Assembly: GCF_019218265.1 (NCBI RefSeq)
Contig: NZ_JAHUZE010000002.1
Coordinates: 496,001-560,000 of the forward strand
Direction of reading: 5' to 3'
DNA: 64,000 bases
From: Maritimibacter dapengensis
Lineage (GTDB): Bacteria; Pseudomonadota; Alphaproteobacteria; Rhodobacterales; Rhodobacteraceae
Shown here piece by piece: positions 9,988 to 19,504 of the stretch (positions are counted from its first letter, which is position 1; each line of letters begins with the position of its first letter). The position numbers and the translations under genes were made by a program. The notes under the pieces were generated by a model. The model was not told the origin of the DNA. It did no database searches and worked only from the letters and a program-made list of their open reading frames with translations.

Positions 9988-10241
9988 CCCCGTCTCTCAT
10001 CGCCCTGTGCATCTGGGTCGTCGCGGGGTCGATCATCGCCTTCCTGCCGATGCGCTACCAGATGTGGGTCGGCGGGCCGCTCCTATTGTCCGGGCTCGCG
10101 CTCATCGTCTGGATCGGGGCCGAAAACGGCTGGGCTTGGAGCCTTGCCGGTCTCGCGATCTTCATCTCGCTGTTTCGCAAGCCGCTCATGGCGCTTGTGA
10201 AATACCTGCTGGGCAAGCCGGTGGACATCCCCCGCGACTGA
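9984..10241 (+). CDS. DUF2484 family small membrane protein
   Basis: An 85-residue protein with three hydrophobic segments (about residues 4-20, 28-44 and 50-65) and a polar C-terminal tail. I recognise it as the DUF2484 type found in Rhodobacterales just upstream of murB; the function is unknown. The start at 9984 has AGGAG nine bases upstream and overlaps the permease stop. The persistent location beside murB in this order hints at a cell-envelope role, which is inference. Confidence 0.75.
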   Translation: MTPSLIALCIWVVAGSIIAFLPMRYQMWVGGPLLLSGLALIVWIGAENGWAWSLAGLAIFISLFRKPLMALVKYLLGKPVDIPRD

Positions 10242-10244
10242 TCC

Positions 10245-10292
10245 CTTCATCGTTTCCCAAATACTTCGGGGGTTCGGGGGTAGAGCCCCCGA
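10245..10292 (+). repeat. Dispersed CATCGTTTC/AAATACTTC element with GC hairpin
   Basis: CTTCATCGTTTCCCAAATAC starts at 10245, followed by TTCGGGG, and then by TCGGGGG (10274-10280) pairing perfectly with CCCCCGA (10286-10292) across a five-base loop. A closely similar core lies on the minus strand at 22697-22720. It follows the DUF2484 stop by only a few bases and precedes murB. The shape suggests a transcript-end or processing element common in intergenic regions of this genome. Confidence 0.6.
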
Positions 10293-10363
10293 TCGGATCG
10301 GACGGGCCCCGGGCCGGTTCGAAACGACTTGTCTCCCTGGGACCGACAAACTACCCATCCCGC

Positions 10364-11284
10364 ATGAGTTTCGAACTTCCCGAAGTGCGCGGCACCCTCA
10401 CCGAGAACCGTGACCTGTCGTCGCTGACCTGGATGCGCGTGGGCGGTCCGGCCGACTGGCTGTTCCAGCCTGCGGATGAGGACGATCTGGCAGCGTTTCT
10501 GACTGAACTGGACCCGTCCATCCCCGTGTTCCCGATGGGGGTCGGGTCGAACCTGATCGTCCGCGACGGTGGCATTCGCGGCGTGGTGATCCGGCTGGGC
10601 CGGGGGTTCAACGGGATCGAGATCGACGGCACGACCGTGACCGCCGGGGCCGCCGCGCTTGACGCCCATGTGGCGCGCAAGGCGGCGGATGCGGGGGTGG
10701 ACCTGACCTTTCTGCGCACAATTCCCGGCTCGATCGGCGGGGCGGTGAAGATGAACGCGGGTTGCTACGGTTCCTACGTGGCCGATCATCTGGTCGAGGC
10801 GCGGGGGATCACGCGGGCCGGCGCACGGGTCACGCTCACGCCCGACGCGCTGAATTTCCGGTATCGGCAGAGCGACGTGCCGGACAGTGTCGTTCTGACG
10901 GGCGCGGTATTTCGGGGCGAAGAGGGCGTGCCCGATGAGCTTCATGCGAAGATGACCGCGCAGCTTGCAAAGCGGGATGAGACGCAGCCGACCAAGGACC
11001 GGACGGCGGGCAGCACGTTTCGCAACCCGGCCGGGTTCAGCTCGACCGGGCAGTCGGACGACAGCCATGAGCTCAAGGCGTGGAAGGTCATCGACGATGC
11101 CGGGATGCGCGGTGCGACCATCGGCGGCGCGACGATGAACGAGAAGCACTCGAACTTCCTGACCAATACCGGGACGGCGACCGCGAAAGACCTCGAATCT
11201 TTGGGCGAAGAGGTGCGAAAAAAGGTTTACGAAACCAGCGGTCTGACCCTAGAATGGGAAATCATGCGGGTGGGCGAACCATAA
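10364..11284 (+). CDS. murB: UDP-N-acetylenolpyruvoylglucosamine reductase
   Basis: MurB reduces UDP-GlcNAc-enolpyruvate to UDP-MurNAc using NADPH and FAD. The 306-residue protein has [12 protein letters not shown], the FAD-binding [15 protein letters not shown], the [19 protein letters not shown] block, and the catalytic Ser in AGSTFRNP. The short length without an extra C-terminal insert suggests the type IIa form. The ATG at 10364 gives the normal N terminus, but no good ribosome-binding site precedes it, so a nearby alternative start is possible. The gap before it holds a hairpin element, and expression may rely on read-through from DUF2484. Confidence 0.95.
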   Translation: MSFELPEVRGTLTENRDLSSLTWMRVGGPADWLFQPADEDDLAAFLTELDPSIPVFPMGVGSNLIVRDGGIRGVVIRLGRGFNGIEIDGTTVTAGAAALDAHVARKAADAGVDLTFLRTIPGSIGGAVKMNAGCYGSYVADHLVEARGITRAGARVTLTPDALNFRYRQSDVPDSVVLTGAVFRGEEGVPDELHAKMTAQLAKRDETQPTKDRTAGSTFRNPAGFSSTGQSDDSHELKAWKVIDDAGMRGATIGGATMNEKHSNFLTNTGTATAKDLESLGEEVRKKVYETSGLTLEWEIMRVGEP

Positions 11285-11366
11285 GGCGGCCCCGCGCATC
11301 TCGATAACGATAATTCCCGGCAATTTTCGGGGTAAACGGCCACAATAAGGCCGGACGAGGCAGACA

Positions 11367-12287
11367 GTGGGCAATGCGAGCAGGCAAGCCCCCAAGGTCG
11401 TGGTACTGAAAGGTGGTCCTTCCGCGGAACGGGAGGTGTCGCTTTCCACAGGGCGCGAATGCGCCGCGGCGCTCAGGGGCGAAGGGTACGAGGTGATCGA
11501 GGTCGATGCGGACCGCGACCTTTGTGCTGCGCTCGACGAGATCAAGCCGGATGTCGTGTTCAACGCGCTCCACGGACGGTGGGGCGAGGATGGCTGCGTG
11601 CAGGGCCTTCTGGAGTGGTTGCAGCTTCCCTACACCCATTCCGGCGTCTTCGCCTCCGCGCTCGCCATGGACAAGGAACGCTCGAAGGACGTCATGCGGA
11701 CCGCCGGGCTGCCCGTGATGCCGTCGCAGCTTGCCTGCAAGGACGAGGTCGAGGGCCATCACGTGATGGAGCCTCCCTATGTCGTCAAACCCTATAACGA
11801 AGGATCGTCGGTCGGGGTTTATATCGTCGCCAAGGGCGCGAACACACCGCCGAAGCTCGGCCCTGAAATGCCCGACGTCGTGATGGTGGAGGCCTATGCG
11901 CCGGGGCGCGAGCTGACCACGACGGTCATGGGTGACCGGGCGCTGGGCGTGACCGAGATCATCACCGAGGGTTGGTACGATTACGAAGCCAAGTACGCCG
12001 AGGGCGGGTCGCGCCATGAAGTGCCGGCCAACATCCCTGAGAGCATCACCCAGGCCTGCCTCGACATGGCGGTGCGCGCGCATCAGGCGCTCGGCTGCCG
12101 GGGCGTGAGCCGGACCGATTTTCGCTGGGACGAGGAGCGCGGGCTCGCGGGCCTCATCATCCTCGAACAGAACACACAGCCCGGAATGACGCCCACGTCG
12201 CTCGTTCCCGAACAGGCCGCACATGTCGGGATAACCTTCGGGGCCCTGTGTCGCTGGATGGTGGAGGATGCCTCGTGCAACAGATAG
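11367..12287 (+). CDS. ddl: D-alanine--D-alanine ligase
   Basis: Ddl condenses two D-Ala with ATP to make the terminal dipeptide used by MurF. The 306-residue product is an ATP-grasp enzyme with [17 protein letters not shown] at the N terminus, [27 protein letters not shown] in the ATP-binding region, and the C-terminal [20 protein letters not shown] with metal and substrate residues. The start is a GTG at 11367; an ATG six bases further on is out of frame. The 3' end overlaps the proposed ftsQ start by 13 bases. Confidence 0.96.
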   Translation: MGNASRQAPKVVVLKGGPSAEREVSLSTGRECAAALRGEGYEVIEVDADRDLCAALDEIKPDVVFNALHGRWGEDGCVQGLLEWLQLPYTHSGVFASALAMDKERSKDVMRTAGLPVMPSQLACKDEVEGHHVMEPPYVVKPYNEGSSVGVYIVAKGANTPPKLGPEMPDVVMVEAYAPGRELTTTVMGDRALGVTEIITEGWYDYEAKYAEGGSRHEVPANIPESITQACLDMAVRAHQALGCRGVSRTDFRWDEERGLAGLIILEQNTQPGMTPTSLVPEQAAHVGITFGALCRWMVEDASCNR

Positions 12288-13201
12288 GCGCCGATCAATA
12301 CGCGCGGCCGGAACCGCCGATGACGCGCAAGCCCAAGAAGGCGAAGCGCGATCCCGCGCCGTCGCGCTGGGCTTACCGGGTCCACCGGATGTGGCTGACG
12401 CCGTTCTATCGCTCGATGCTGCGGGTCGGCCTGCCGACCTTCCTGATCCTGACCGCGGCGGGCTGGTACATCTCGAACCCGACCAACCGTTTCGCCATCG
12501 CCGAGAAGGCCGCCGAGATTCGCAATTCGGTCGAGAGCCGCCCCGAATTCACCGTCAAGCTCATGGCCATCGACGGGGCAACCCCTGTTGTCGATGCCGC
12601 CATTCGCGAGATGGTGCCGGTCGATTTCCCGGTATCGTCCTTCGACCTGGATCTCGAAGGGATGCAGCAGACCATCGCCGCGCTCGACGTGATCGAACGC
12701 GTCTCCGTGCGCGTGCGCCCCGGCGGGGTTTTGCAGGTCGACGTGGCCGAGCGGGAGCCCGCGATCATCTGGCGCACCGGCGGCAACATCGATCTGCTGG
12801 ACCGCACCGGGCATCGCGTCGCGTCGTTGACCGAGCGCCAGGTGCGCGCCGATCTTCCGCTGATCGCGGGGCAGGGCGCGAACGAAGCGGTGGGCGAGGC
12901 GCTCGCCCTGATCACGGCGTCGGGCCCGATCGCGCCGCGCCTGCGCGGGTTGGTGCGGGTCGGCGAACGTCGCTGGGATCTCGTGCTCGACCGCGACCAG
13001 CGTATCATGTTGCCGGAAATCGCCCCGGTCGAAGCGCTCGAGCAAGTGCTCGCGCTGGACGAGGCGCAGGATCTTCTGGACCGCGACATCACCCATATCG
13101 ATATGCGCAACCCTGGGCGACCGACCCTTCGCATGGCAGAGCAGGCCGTCGAAGAACTGCGTCGAATCAGAAGCTTGGACCGTGGAGAGGCAGGCCAATG
13201 A
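12275..13201 (+). CDS. ftsQ: Cell division protein FtsQ
   Basis: FtsQ is a bitopic divisome protein that links the FtsB/FtsL/FtsW/FtsI module to the rest. The 308-residue protein has a basic cytoplasmic head ([10 protein letters not shown]), one membrane segment near residues 48-66, then a periplasmic POTRA domain ([19 protein letters not shown]) and the beta domain. I chose the GTG at 12275 because GGAGG lies about seven bases upstream and the protein then starts just inside ddl; an ATG at 12320 is the alternative. The stop overlaps the ftsA start as ATGA. Confidence 0.88.
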   Translation: MQQIGADQYARPEPPMTRKPKKAKRDPAPSRWAYRVHRMWLTPFYRSMLRVGLPTFLILTAAGWYISNPTNRFAIAEKAAEIRNSVESRPEFTVKLMAIDGATPVVDAAIREMVPVDFPVSSFDLDLEGMQQTIAALDVIERVSVRVRPGGVLQVDVAEREPAIIWRTGGNIDLLDRTGHRVASLTERQVRADLPLIAGQGANEAVGEALALITASGPIAPRLRGLVRVGERRWDLVLDRDQRIMLPEIAPVEALEQVLALDEAQDLLDRDITHIDMRNPGRPTLRMAEQAVEELRRIRSLDRGEAGQ

Positions 13202-14532
13202 CGGAGCTCTATGAACAGCAGCGTGCCATGCGCGCGATGCGAAAGACCGCGATGCAACGCGGCGTGATCGCCATTCTCGACATCGGCACGTCGAAGATCG
13301 GGTGCCTCGTGCTCCGGTTCGACGGGCAGGAGAAGATGCGCGAGACCGACGGGATCGGCTCACTGGCCGGCCAGTCGGGGTTCCGGGTGATCGGCGCAGC
13401 CACGACGCGGTCGCGCGGCGTGCGCTTCGGCGAGATCAGCGCGATGCAGGAAACGGAACGCGCCATCAGGACCGCCGTGCAAGCCGCGCAGAAGATGGCA
13501 AATCTCCGGGTCGACCATGTCATCGCCACCTTCTCCGGCGCCGGGCCGCGCAGCTACGGCGTTGCGGGTGAGGTCGAGGTCGAAGGCGGATCGGTCACGG
13601 AGAACGATATCGCGCGCGTCATGGCCTCCTGCGACGTGCCGGACTACGGCGAAGGGCGGGAAGTGCTGCACGCCCAGCCGGTGAATTTCGCGCTCGACCA
13701 CCGCTCGGGCCTGTCCGATCCGCGCGGGCAGGTGGGCAAGCGTCTTGCCGTCGACATGCACCTGCTCACCGTCGATGCCGATACGATTCGCAACGTGGCT
13801 TATTGCATCAAGCGCTGCGATCTGGAACTCGCGGGGCTTGCCTCGTCGTCCTACACGGCCGGCCTTTCCAGCCTCGTCGAGGACGAGCAGGAACTGGGCG
13901 CGGCCTGCATCGACATGGGAGGTGGTGCAACTGGCGTGTCCATCTTCATGAAAAAGCACATGATTTTCGCCGACAGCGTGCGTCTGGGTGGCGATCACGT
14001 GACCTCCGACATCTCCAAGGGGCTTCAGGTGCCGCTGGCTATCGCCGAGCGGATCAAGACGTTCTACGGCGGTGTCGTCGCGACCGGGATGGACGACCGC
14101 GAGATGATCGAGATCGGCGGAGACAGCGGGGACTGGGAAAAAGACCGCCGCAGGGTGAGTCGCGCGGAACTCATCGGAATCATGCGCCCGCGAGTCGAAG
14201 AGATTCTCGAAGAGGTGCGGGCCCGACTCGATGCCGCGGGATTCGATCATTTGCCGTCGCAACAGATCGTTCTGACCGGCGGTGCAAGTCAGATTCCGGG
14301 TCTCGACGGCCTTGCACCGAGGATTCTCGGCCAACAAGTGCGCATCGGACGCCCGCTGCGGGTTCAGGGGTTGCCACAGGCTGCGACAGGTGCTGCATTC
14401 GCCTCAGCGGTGGGGCTTTCGCTGTTTGCAGCCTGCCCGCAGGACGAATGGTGGGACTTCGACATACCGGCGGAGCGTTACCCATCGAAAAGCCTGCGGT
14501 GGGCGGTCAAATGGTTCAAGGATAACTGGTAA
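13198..14532 (+). CDS. ftsA: Cell division protein FtsA
   Basis: FtsA is the actin-like ATPase that anchors FtsZ to the membrane. The 444-residue product shows the first phosphate loop IAILDIGTSKIGCLVLRF near residue 22, the connecting QPVNFALDH region, the second phosphate loop ACIDMGGGATGVSIF and the adenosine motif IVLTGGASQIPG. The C terminus is amphipathic and basic (KSLRWAVKWFKDNW), fitting the membrane-targeting helix. The ATG overlaps the ftsQ stop by four bases. A 217-bp gap follows before ftsZ, so ftsZ may have its own promoter. Confidence 0.96.
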   Translation: MTELYEQQRAMRAMRKTAMQRGVIAILDIGTSKIGCLVLRFDGQEKMRETDGIGSLAGQSGFRVIGAATTRSRGVRFGEISAMQETERAIRTAVQAAQKMANLRVDHVIATFSGAGPRSYGVAGEVEVEGGSVTENDIARVMASCDVPDYGEGREVLHAQPVNFALDHRSGLSDPRGQVGKRLAVDMHLLTVDADTIRNVAYCIKRCDLELAGLASSSYTAGLSSLVEDEQELGAACIDMGGGATGVSIFMKKHMIFADSVRLGGDHVTSDISKGLQVPLAIAERIKTFYGGVVATGMDDREMIEIGGDSGDWEKDRRRVSRAELIGIMRPRVEEILEEVRARLDAAGFDHLPSQQIVLTGGASQIPGLDGLAPRILGQQVRIGRPLRVQGLPQAATGAAFASAVGLSLFAACPQDEWWDFDIPAERYPSKSLRWAVKWFKDNW

Positions 14533-14586
14533 CCACCATATCTTGTTGTCCTTGGCAAAATCTTGCCGCCTGACGCGGGAATTGCA

Positions 14587-14599
14587 CCCCAAATTGGGG
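14587..14599 (+). promoter_or_regulatory. Palindrome in the ftsA-ftsZ gap
   Basis: CCCCAAATTGGGG is a perfect palindrome in the 217-bp ftsA-ftsZ gap. It lacks room for a hairpin loop and so looks more like a protein-binding site than a terminator. A weak GCAAAA/TTTTGC stem follows at about 14600-14618. No other clear signal was found in the gap; the ftsZ promoter probably lies here, but I cannot place it. Confidence 0.35.
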
Positions 14600-14749
14600 C
14601 AAAATTGCGGTTTTTTGCGTGACGGCGCTAGCTTTCGTGTTTAAGCTTGCGGAAATAGGCAGAAATCCGGCAATGGTCGGCGATAATTGGGACAGGTCGG
14701 AACAAACCGACTATTAGACAGCAAAGTCACAAGACAGGCGGACTAGATC

Positions 14750-16372
14750 ATGACATTGAACCTCACCATGCCCGGTCACGACGATGACCTGAAACCCCGT
14801 ATCACCGTTTTCGGCGTGGGGGGCGCTGGCGGCAATGCGGTGAACAACATGATCGAAAAGGCGCTGGAAGGCGTCGAATTCGTCGTGGCGAACACGGACG
14901 CGCAGGCGCTCGCGCAATCGAAGGCGCAGAGCCGCATCCAGATGGGCGTGAAAGTGACCGAAGGTCTTGGCGCCGGAGCCCGCGCAAGCGTGGGGGCCGC
15001 CGCAGCCGAAGAGAGCATCGAACAGATCGTCGATCAGCTTGCCGGCGCGCATATGTGTTTCATCACCGCCGGCATGGGCGGCGGCACCGGCACGGGTGCT
15101 GCGCCGATCATCGCACAGGCCGCGCGTGAGCTTGGCGTGCTGACCGTCGGTGTCGTGACCAAGCCGTTCCAGTTCGAAGGCGCGAAACGGATGCGTCAGG
15201 CCGAAGACGGCGTGGATGCACTGCAAAAGATGGTCGATACGCTGATCATCATCCCGAACCAGAACCTGTTCCGCCTCGCCAACGAGAAAACCACGTTCAC
15301 CGAAGCCTTCTCGATGGCTGACGACGTGTTGTATCAAGGCGTCAAGGGCGTGACCGACCTGATGGTCCGCCCGGGCCTCATCAACCTCGACTTCGCCGAC
15401 GTCCGCGCGGTGATGGACGAGATGGGCAAGGCCATGATGGGCACCGGCGAGGCCGAGGGCGAAGATCGCGCCATCCAGGCTGCCGAGAAAGCCATAGCGA
15501 ACCCGCTTCTCGACGAAATCAGCCTCAAGGGCGCCAACGGTGTGCTCATCAACATCACCGGCGGCTACGACCTCACGCTGTTCGAGCTGGACGAAGCGGC
15601 GAACCGTATCCGCGAGGAAGTGGACCCGGACGCCAACATCATCGTCGGCTCGACGCTGGACACCGACATGGACGGCGTGATGCGCGTTTCGGTCGTGGCG
15701 ACCGGCATCGACGCAACCGACTCGCATGTGGAAGTGCCACTGCCGCGCCGGTCGATGACCGATCCGATCGCGACTCAGCCGGAACCGCGCCAGGCCGCCG
15801 CCGCGGAAGCGCCGAGCTTCCAGCAGCCGGCCGCCGAGGCACAGCCCCGCGCCGCCGAGCCGCAGCAGTCGCTGTTCCGTGAGGAAATCGACGCGACTCA
15901 GGCCGCTGCGGAAGAGCAGGCCGAGAACATCTTCCCCGCCGAAGAGGCCGGTGACGACGAGCCCGCACCTGTGTTCCAGCCCCAGCCCCGCGCCGCGGCA
16001 CCCGAGCAACAGCCGGCACCGCAACCTGCGCCCCAGCAGCAGCCGGTGACGCAATTCGTCGCACCGAAACCGACCCAGCCCGGACAGCCGACACCGGAAG
16101 CGATGGCGCGTCTCGAAGCCGCCGTTTCGCGGACCCGTCCGCAGGAACAGCCCGTTCAGAACGCACAGCCGCAGGGCGGTGAGCGTCCGCGCTTCGGGAT
16201 CAACTCGCTCATCAACCGGATGACCGGGCAGGGCGAGGGACAAGCGGCCCAGGGCGCCGAACGCGCGATGCCGCAAAGCCATGCCGCGCAGCCCGCGCCG
16301 CGCGAAGAAGAGATGGATCCGGATCAGGAACGTGTGGAAATTCCCGCCTTCCTGCGACGTCAAGCCAACTGA
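14750..16372 (+). CDS. ftsZ: Cell division protein FtsZ
   Basis: FtsZ is the tubulin-like GTPase that builds the cytokinetic ring. The 540-residue protein has an N-terminal GTPase domain with [13 protein letters not shown], the tubulin signature [10 protein letters not shown] near residue 110, and the T7 loop [11 protein letters not shown] that completes GTP hydrolysis. Residues from about 330 to 520 are Ala/Gln/Pro/Glu rich, a long disordered C-terminal linker well beyond the E. coli length (383 residues in total). The last residues [10 protein letters not shown] are the conserved peptide that contacts FtsA and other partners. A strong terminator follows, marking the end of the dcw unit. Confidence 0.98.
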   Translation: MTLNLTMPGHDDDLKPRITVFGVGGAGGNAVNNMIEKALEGVEFVVANTDAQALAQSKAQSRIQMGVKVTEGLGAGARASVGAAAAEESIEQIVDQLAGAHMCFITAGMGGGTGTGAAPIIAQAARELGVLTVGVVTKPFQFEGAKRMRQAEDGVDALQKMVDTLIIIPNQNLFRLANEKTTFTEAFSMADDVLYQGVKGVTDLMVRPGLINLDFADVRAVMDEMGKAMMGTGEAEGEDRAIQAAEKAIANPLLDEISLKGANGVLINITGGYDLTLFELDEAANRIREEVDPDANIIVGSTLDTDMDGVMRVSVVATGIDATDSHVEVPLPRRSMTDPIATQPEPRQAAAAEAPSFQQPAAEAQPRAAEPQQSLFREEIDATQAAAEEQAENIFPAEEAGDDEPAPVFQPQPRAAAPEQQPAPQPAPQQQPVTQFVAPKPTQPGQPTPEAMARLEAAVSRTRPQEQPVQNAQPQGGERPRFGINSLINRMTGQGEGQAAQGAERAMPQSHAAQPAPREEEMDPDQERVEIPAFLRRQAN

Positions 16373-16390
16373 TACGGCGACACTTCATCG

Positions 16391-16418
16391 AAAAGGCCGG
16401 CCCAGGGGTCGGCCTTTT
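16391..16418 (+). terminator. Intrinsic terminator after ftsZ
   Basis: AAAAGGCCG (16391-16399) pairs perfectly with CGGCCTTTT (16410-16418) across a ten-base loop, with T residues in the descending arm. It lies 19 bases after the ftsZ stop, before bamD. This is a convincing end of the dcw transcript. The gap from 16419 to 16653 shows no gene; in particular no lpxC frame is present. Confidence 0.85.
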
Positions 16419-16653
16419 GCGTTGTCAATCAGGCCGTTGCACGCCGGAGATAAGGTTGGCACCATTGCGCGCCACCACATTTCGGCGCAGACCGTGGCGG
16501 GTCGGCCAGATCGGGTGTTTTTTGAGGGTCAAAGCCATTTTGCACGGAAAATTTCTGTGCTAGGAAACAGGGCAACGCAAACCGGGCGTCACATACCCGG
16601 TGAATCACATGCGATGGGGTAGGCGCATTTTCATGCAGACACGTCGGGGCGAC

Positions 16654-17550
16654 ATGATCGGGACAAAGGCGCTCAAGGGCGCGACAATCCTTGTGCTGAC
16701 GGTGTCGCTATCCGCCTGCTCCGGCGGCGGCGGTGGCCTGTTCGGCGGCGGAGGTGGCGGCGGCTGGTTCTCGGGCCTGTTCGGCGACGACCGCGAAAGC
16801 AAGCCGATCGAGGATTACACGGCAGAACAGATCTTCGCCCGCGCGGAATACGATCTCGAGAATGGCGACGAGGTCGAAGCGGCCGAACTCTTTGGTGAGG
16901 TCGAGCGGGTCTATCCCTATACCGACATCGCCAAGCGCGCGCTCATCATGCAGAGCTACGCCTATCACAAGGCCGCCAAGTACGAACTGGCCCGCGCAAG
17001 CGCCCAGCGGTTCGTGGATTTCTATCCTGGCGACAAGGATGCGGCCTACGCGCAATACCTTCTGGCGCTCAGCTATTACGACCAGATCGAAGACGTCGGC
17101 CGTGACCAGGGCCTGACCTTCCAGGCGCTGCAAGCGTTGCGCGACGTGATCGAGCTTTACCCGGAAACCGAATATGCGCGTTCGGCGATCCTGAAATTCG
17201 ACCTTGCCTTCGACCACCTCGCGGCGAAGGAAATGGAGATCGGGCGCTATTACCTCAAGCGGCAGCATTACGCGGCTTCAGTGAACCGGTTCCGCGTCGT
17301 CGTCGAGGATTTCCAGACCACGACCCAGACGCCAGAAGCGCTTTATCGCCTGATCGAAGCCTACCTGTCGCTCGGCCTGACCGACGAGGCGCAGACCGCC
17401 GGCGCGATCCTTGGCTACAACTTCCAGTCGACGGAATGGTACGAAGACGGGTTCCGGCTCCTGACCAAGAATGGTCTGAAACCGGAGCAGAAGGGCAACA
17501 ACTGGCTCTCCGCGATCTATCGTCAGATGATCAAGGGCGAATGGCTCTAG
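16654..17550 (+). CDS. bamD: Outer membrane assembly lipoprotein BamD
   Basis: BamD (older name ComL) is the essential lipoprotein of the BAM complex that inserts beta-barrel proteins in the outer membrane. The start at 16654 gives a basic head and hydrophobic core ending in the lipobox LSAC, so Cys is near residue 22. A glycine-rich linker of about 20 residues follows, then TPR repeats covering most of the 298 residues (AEQIFARAEYDLE, YPYTDIAKRALI, FVDFYPGDKDAAYAQYLLALSYYDQI). An in-frame ATG at 16633 is an alternative start. recN follows after 14 bases, the order seen in many Alphaproteobacteria. Confidence 0.93.
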   Translation: MIGTKALKGATILVLTVSLSACSGGGGGLFGGGGGGGWFSGLFGDDRESKPIEDYTAEQIFARAEYDLENGDEVEAAELFGEVERVYPYTDIAKRALIMQSYAYHKAAKYELARASAQRFVDFYPGDKDAAYAQYLLALSYYDQIEDVGRDQGLTFQALQALRDVIELYPETEYARSAILKFDLAFDHLAAKEMEIGRYYLKRQHYAASVNRFRVVVEDFQTTTQTPEALYRLIEAYLSLGLTDEAQTAGAILGYNFQSTEWYEDGFRLLTKNGLKPEQKGNNWLSAIYRQMIKGEWL

Positions 17551-17564
17551 CCTGATCCACGCCC

Positions 17565-19223
17565 ATGCTCGTCAGCCTCGACATCCGGGACATGTTGATC
17601 ATCGACCGGCTGGACCTCGAGTTTCAGCCGGGTCTCAATGTGTTGACCGGTGAGACGGGGGCGGGGAAATCCATTCTGCTCGACTCGTTGGGGTTCGTGC
17701 TCGGCTGGCGCGGGCGCGCCGATCTGGTGCGGCAGGGCGCGGAGGAGGGCGAAGTGGTCGCCGTCTTCGCGCTGCCCGAGGGGCACGCTGCGCATGAGGT
17801 GCTTGCCGAGGCGGGTATCCCGGTCGGAGACGAATTGATCCTGCGTCGGGTCAACCGGGCATCCGGCACGAAATCGGCGTGGATCAACGACCGCCGTGCG
17901 TCGGGCGAGGTGCTCCGGGCCTTGTCGGACACGCTGGTGGAGCTTCATGGACAGCAGGACGACAAGGGGCTTTTGAACCCGCGTATTCACCGACAGCTTC
18001 TCGACCAGTTCGGGGCGCTGGACGGGCAGGTGAGCGCCGTGCGCGCCGCATGGCGGGCGCTGTCTGAGGCGGGCAAGGCGCGGCGGGCGGCGGAAGAACG
18101 GCTTGACGCGGCGCGGGCCGAAGAAGATTTCCTGCGCCATGCCGCCGACAAGTTGGACAAGCTCGCGCCACAGCCGGGCGAGGATGCGGAACTCGACGCC
18201 AAGCGACGGCTCATGCAGGCCGGTCAGAAGATCGGCGAAGACGTGACCAAGGCGGCGCAGGCGTTGGGTCATGGCGAAGGGGCCGAGGGGCGGATGGGCG
18301 ATGCGCTGCGCTGGCTGGAGGGCGTCGCGGACAAGGCGGGCGATGCGCTCGATCCCGCGATCGAGGCGCTTGGTCGCGCCCTGACCGAATTGGGCGAAGC
18401 GACAAGCGCGGTGGAGACGGCGCTTGATGCGCTGGCGTTCGATCCGAGTGAGTTGGAAGCGACCGAGGAACGGCTCTTTGCCATTCGCGCAGCGGCCCGC
18501 AAACACGGCGTCGCGCCAGACGACCTTGGCGCGTTCGCAGCGGAGATGATGGAGAAACTCGCAGCTCTCGACGCCGGGGCGGATGACATCGCCGCTTTGA
18601 CCCGCGCGGAAGAGGCCGCGCGCGAGGCCTATGACGCGGCGGCGGGTGCGCTGGGAACTGCGCGGCGCGAAGCCGGAGCGCGGCTCGACGCGGCGATGGG
18701 GGCGGAGCTTGCGCCGCTCAAGATGGAACGCGCGGTGTTCACCACCGAGATCACCGAGACCGAACCGGGGCCGGAAGGGCGCGATGCGGTGACGTTCACC
18801 GTGGCCACCAACCCGGGCGCGCCATCGGGGCCTTTGAACAAGATCGCCTCGGGCGGGGAGCTATCGCGGTTCCTGCTCGCGCTCAAGGTTTGCCTGACCA
18901 AGGACGCCGACGGGCTGACCATGATCTTCGACGAAATCGACCGGGGCGTGGGCGGGGCGACTGCCGATGCGGTCGGGCGGCGGCTCAAGCAGCTTGCCGA
19001 TGAGGGCGGTCAGGTTCTGGTCGTCACCCACAGCCCGCAGGTGGCCGCGCTGGGAGCGCATCACTGGCAGGTTGCAAAGAGGGTGGACGAGGGCATCACG
19101 CTCTCCAATGTCACGCCGCTTGGCCCGGACGATCGGATCGACGAGATCGCCCGCATGATCTCGGGCGACAAGGTGACGGATGAGGCCCGCGCTGCTGCGA
19201 AGTCACTCTTGGCCTCTGTTTGA
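17565..19223 (+). CDS. recN: DNA repair protein RecN
   Basis: RecN is an SMC-like ATPase acting in double-strand-break repair. The 552-residue protein has an N-terminal Walker A GETGAGKS near residues 29-36, a long Ala/Glu/Arg-rich coiled-coil middle (about residues 155-380), the ABC signature IASGGELSRFLLAL, and the Walker B region MIFDEIDRGVGG near residue 454 followed by VVTHSPQVAALG. The length is normal. It probably shares a transcript with bamD. No LexA-type GTTC direct repeat was noticed in the short gap before it. Confidence 0.97.
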   Translation: MLVSLDIRDMLIIDRLDLEFQPGLNVLTGETGAGKSILLDSLGFVLGWRGRADLVRQGAEEGEVVAVFALPEGHAAHEVLAEAGIPVGDELILRRVNRASGTKSAWINDRRASGEVLRALSDTLVELHGQQDDKGLLNPRIHRQLLDQFGALDGQVSAVRAAWRALSEAGKARRAAEERLDAARAEEDFLRHAADKLDKLAPQPGEDAELDAKRRLMQAGQKIGEDVTKAAQALGHGEGAEGRMGDALRWLEGVADKAGDALDPAIEALGRALTELGEATSAVETALDALAFDPSELEATEERLFAIRAAARKHGVAPDDLGAFAAEMMEKLAALDAGADDIAALTRAEEAAREAYDAAAGALGTARREAGARLDAAMGAELAPLKMERAVFTTEITETEPGPEGRDAVTFTVATNPGAPSGPLNKIASGGELSRFLLALKVCLTKDADGLTMIFDEIDRGVGGATADAVGRRLKQLADEGGQVLVVTHSPQVAALGAHHWQVAKRVDEGITLSNVTPLGPDDRIDEIARMISGDKVTDEARAAAKSLLASV

Positions 19224-19282
19224 AAAGTGCAATTCCGAGGCGGAACTGGACCCCAAAAAGCGTCTGGATTATCGGAAAAATG

Positions 19283-19504
19283 CTATGAGTGGGATTTGCC
19301 CCGAAACCTGCGGATCAGCGGTTTGACGTCCAGCGCGGCCACGGCGACGCCGAGGGGCAGCATCCAGAACCCGAAAATCGGCATGAAGCCGAACACGCCG
19401 AACACCATCAGAAGCAGACCGACGACCAACCGCAATCCGGGCGGCAGCTTGCGCTCGGTCCAGTCGAGCGTGCCCTCCCAGATCTTCTTGATCCTGTCGG
19501 TCAT
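19283..19504 (-). CDS. Small membrane protein, PGPGW-like
   Basis: A 73-residue protein with an amphipathic head (IKKIWEGTLDWTERKLPPG), two adjacent hydrophobic segments (about residues 23-56) and a basic tail. The layout, with a Pro/Phe/Gly-containing turn between two short helices and a positive end, resembles the PGPGW putative membrane family, though the signature turn is not exact. The ATG at 19504 overlaps the stop of the upstream FAD dehydrogenase gene (ATGA), so the pair is likely co-translated. Function unknown. Confidence 0.65.
   Translation of the reverse strand: MTDRIKKIWEGTLDWTERKLPPGLRLVVGLLLMVFGVFGFMPIFGFWMLPLGVAVAALDVKPLIRRFRGKSHS

Noticed and set aside
14587-14599. Intrinsic terminator between ftsA and ftsZ
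   Set aside because: The palindrome has no loop and no directly following T-run.
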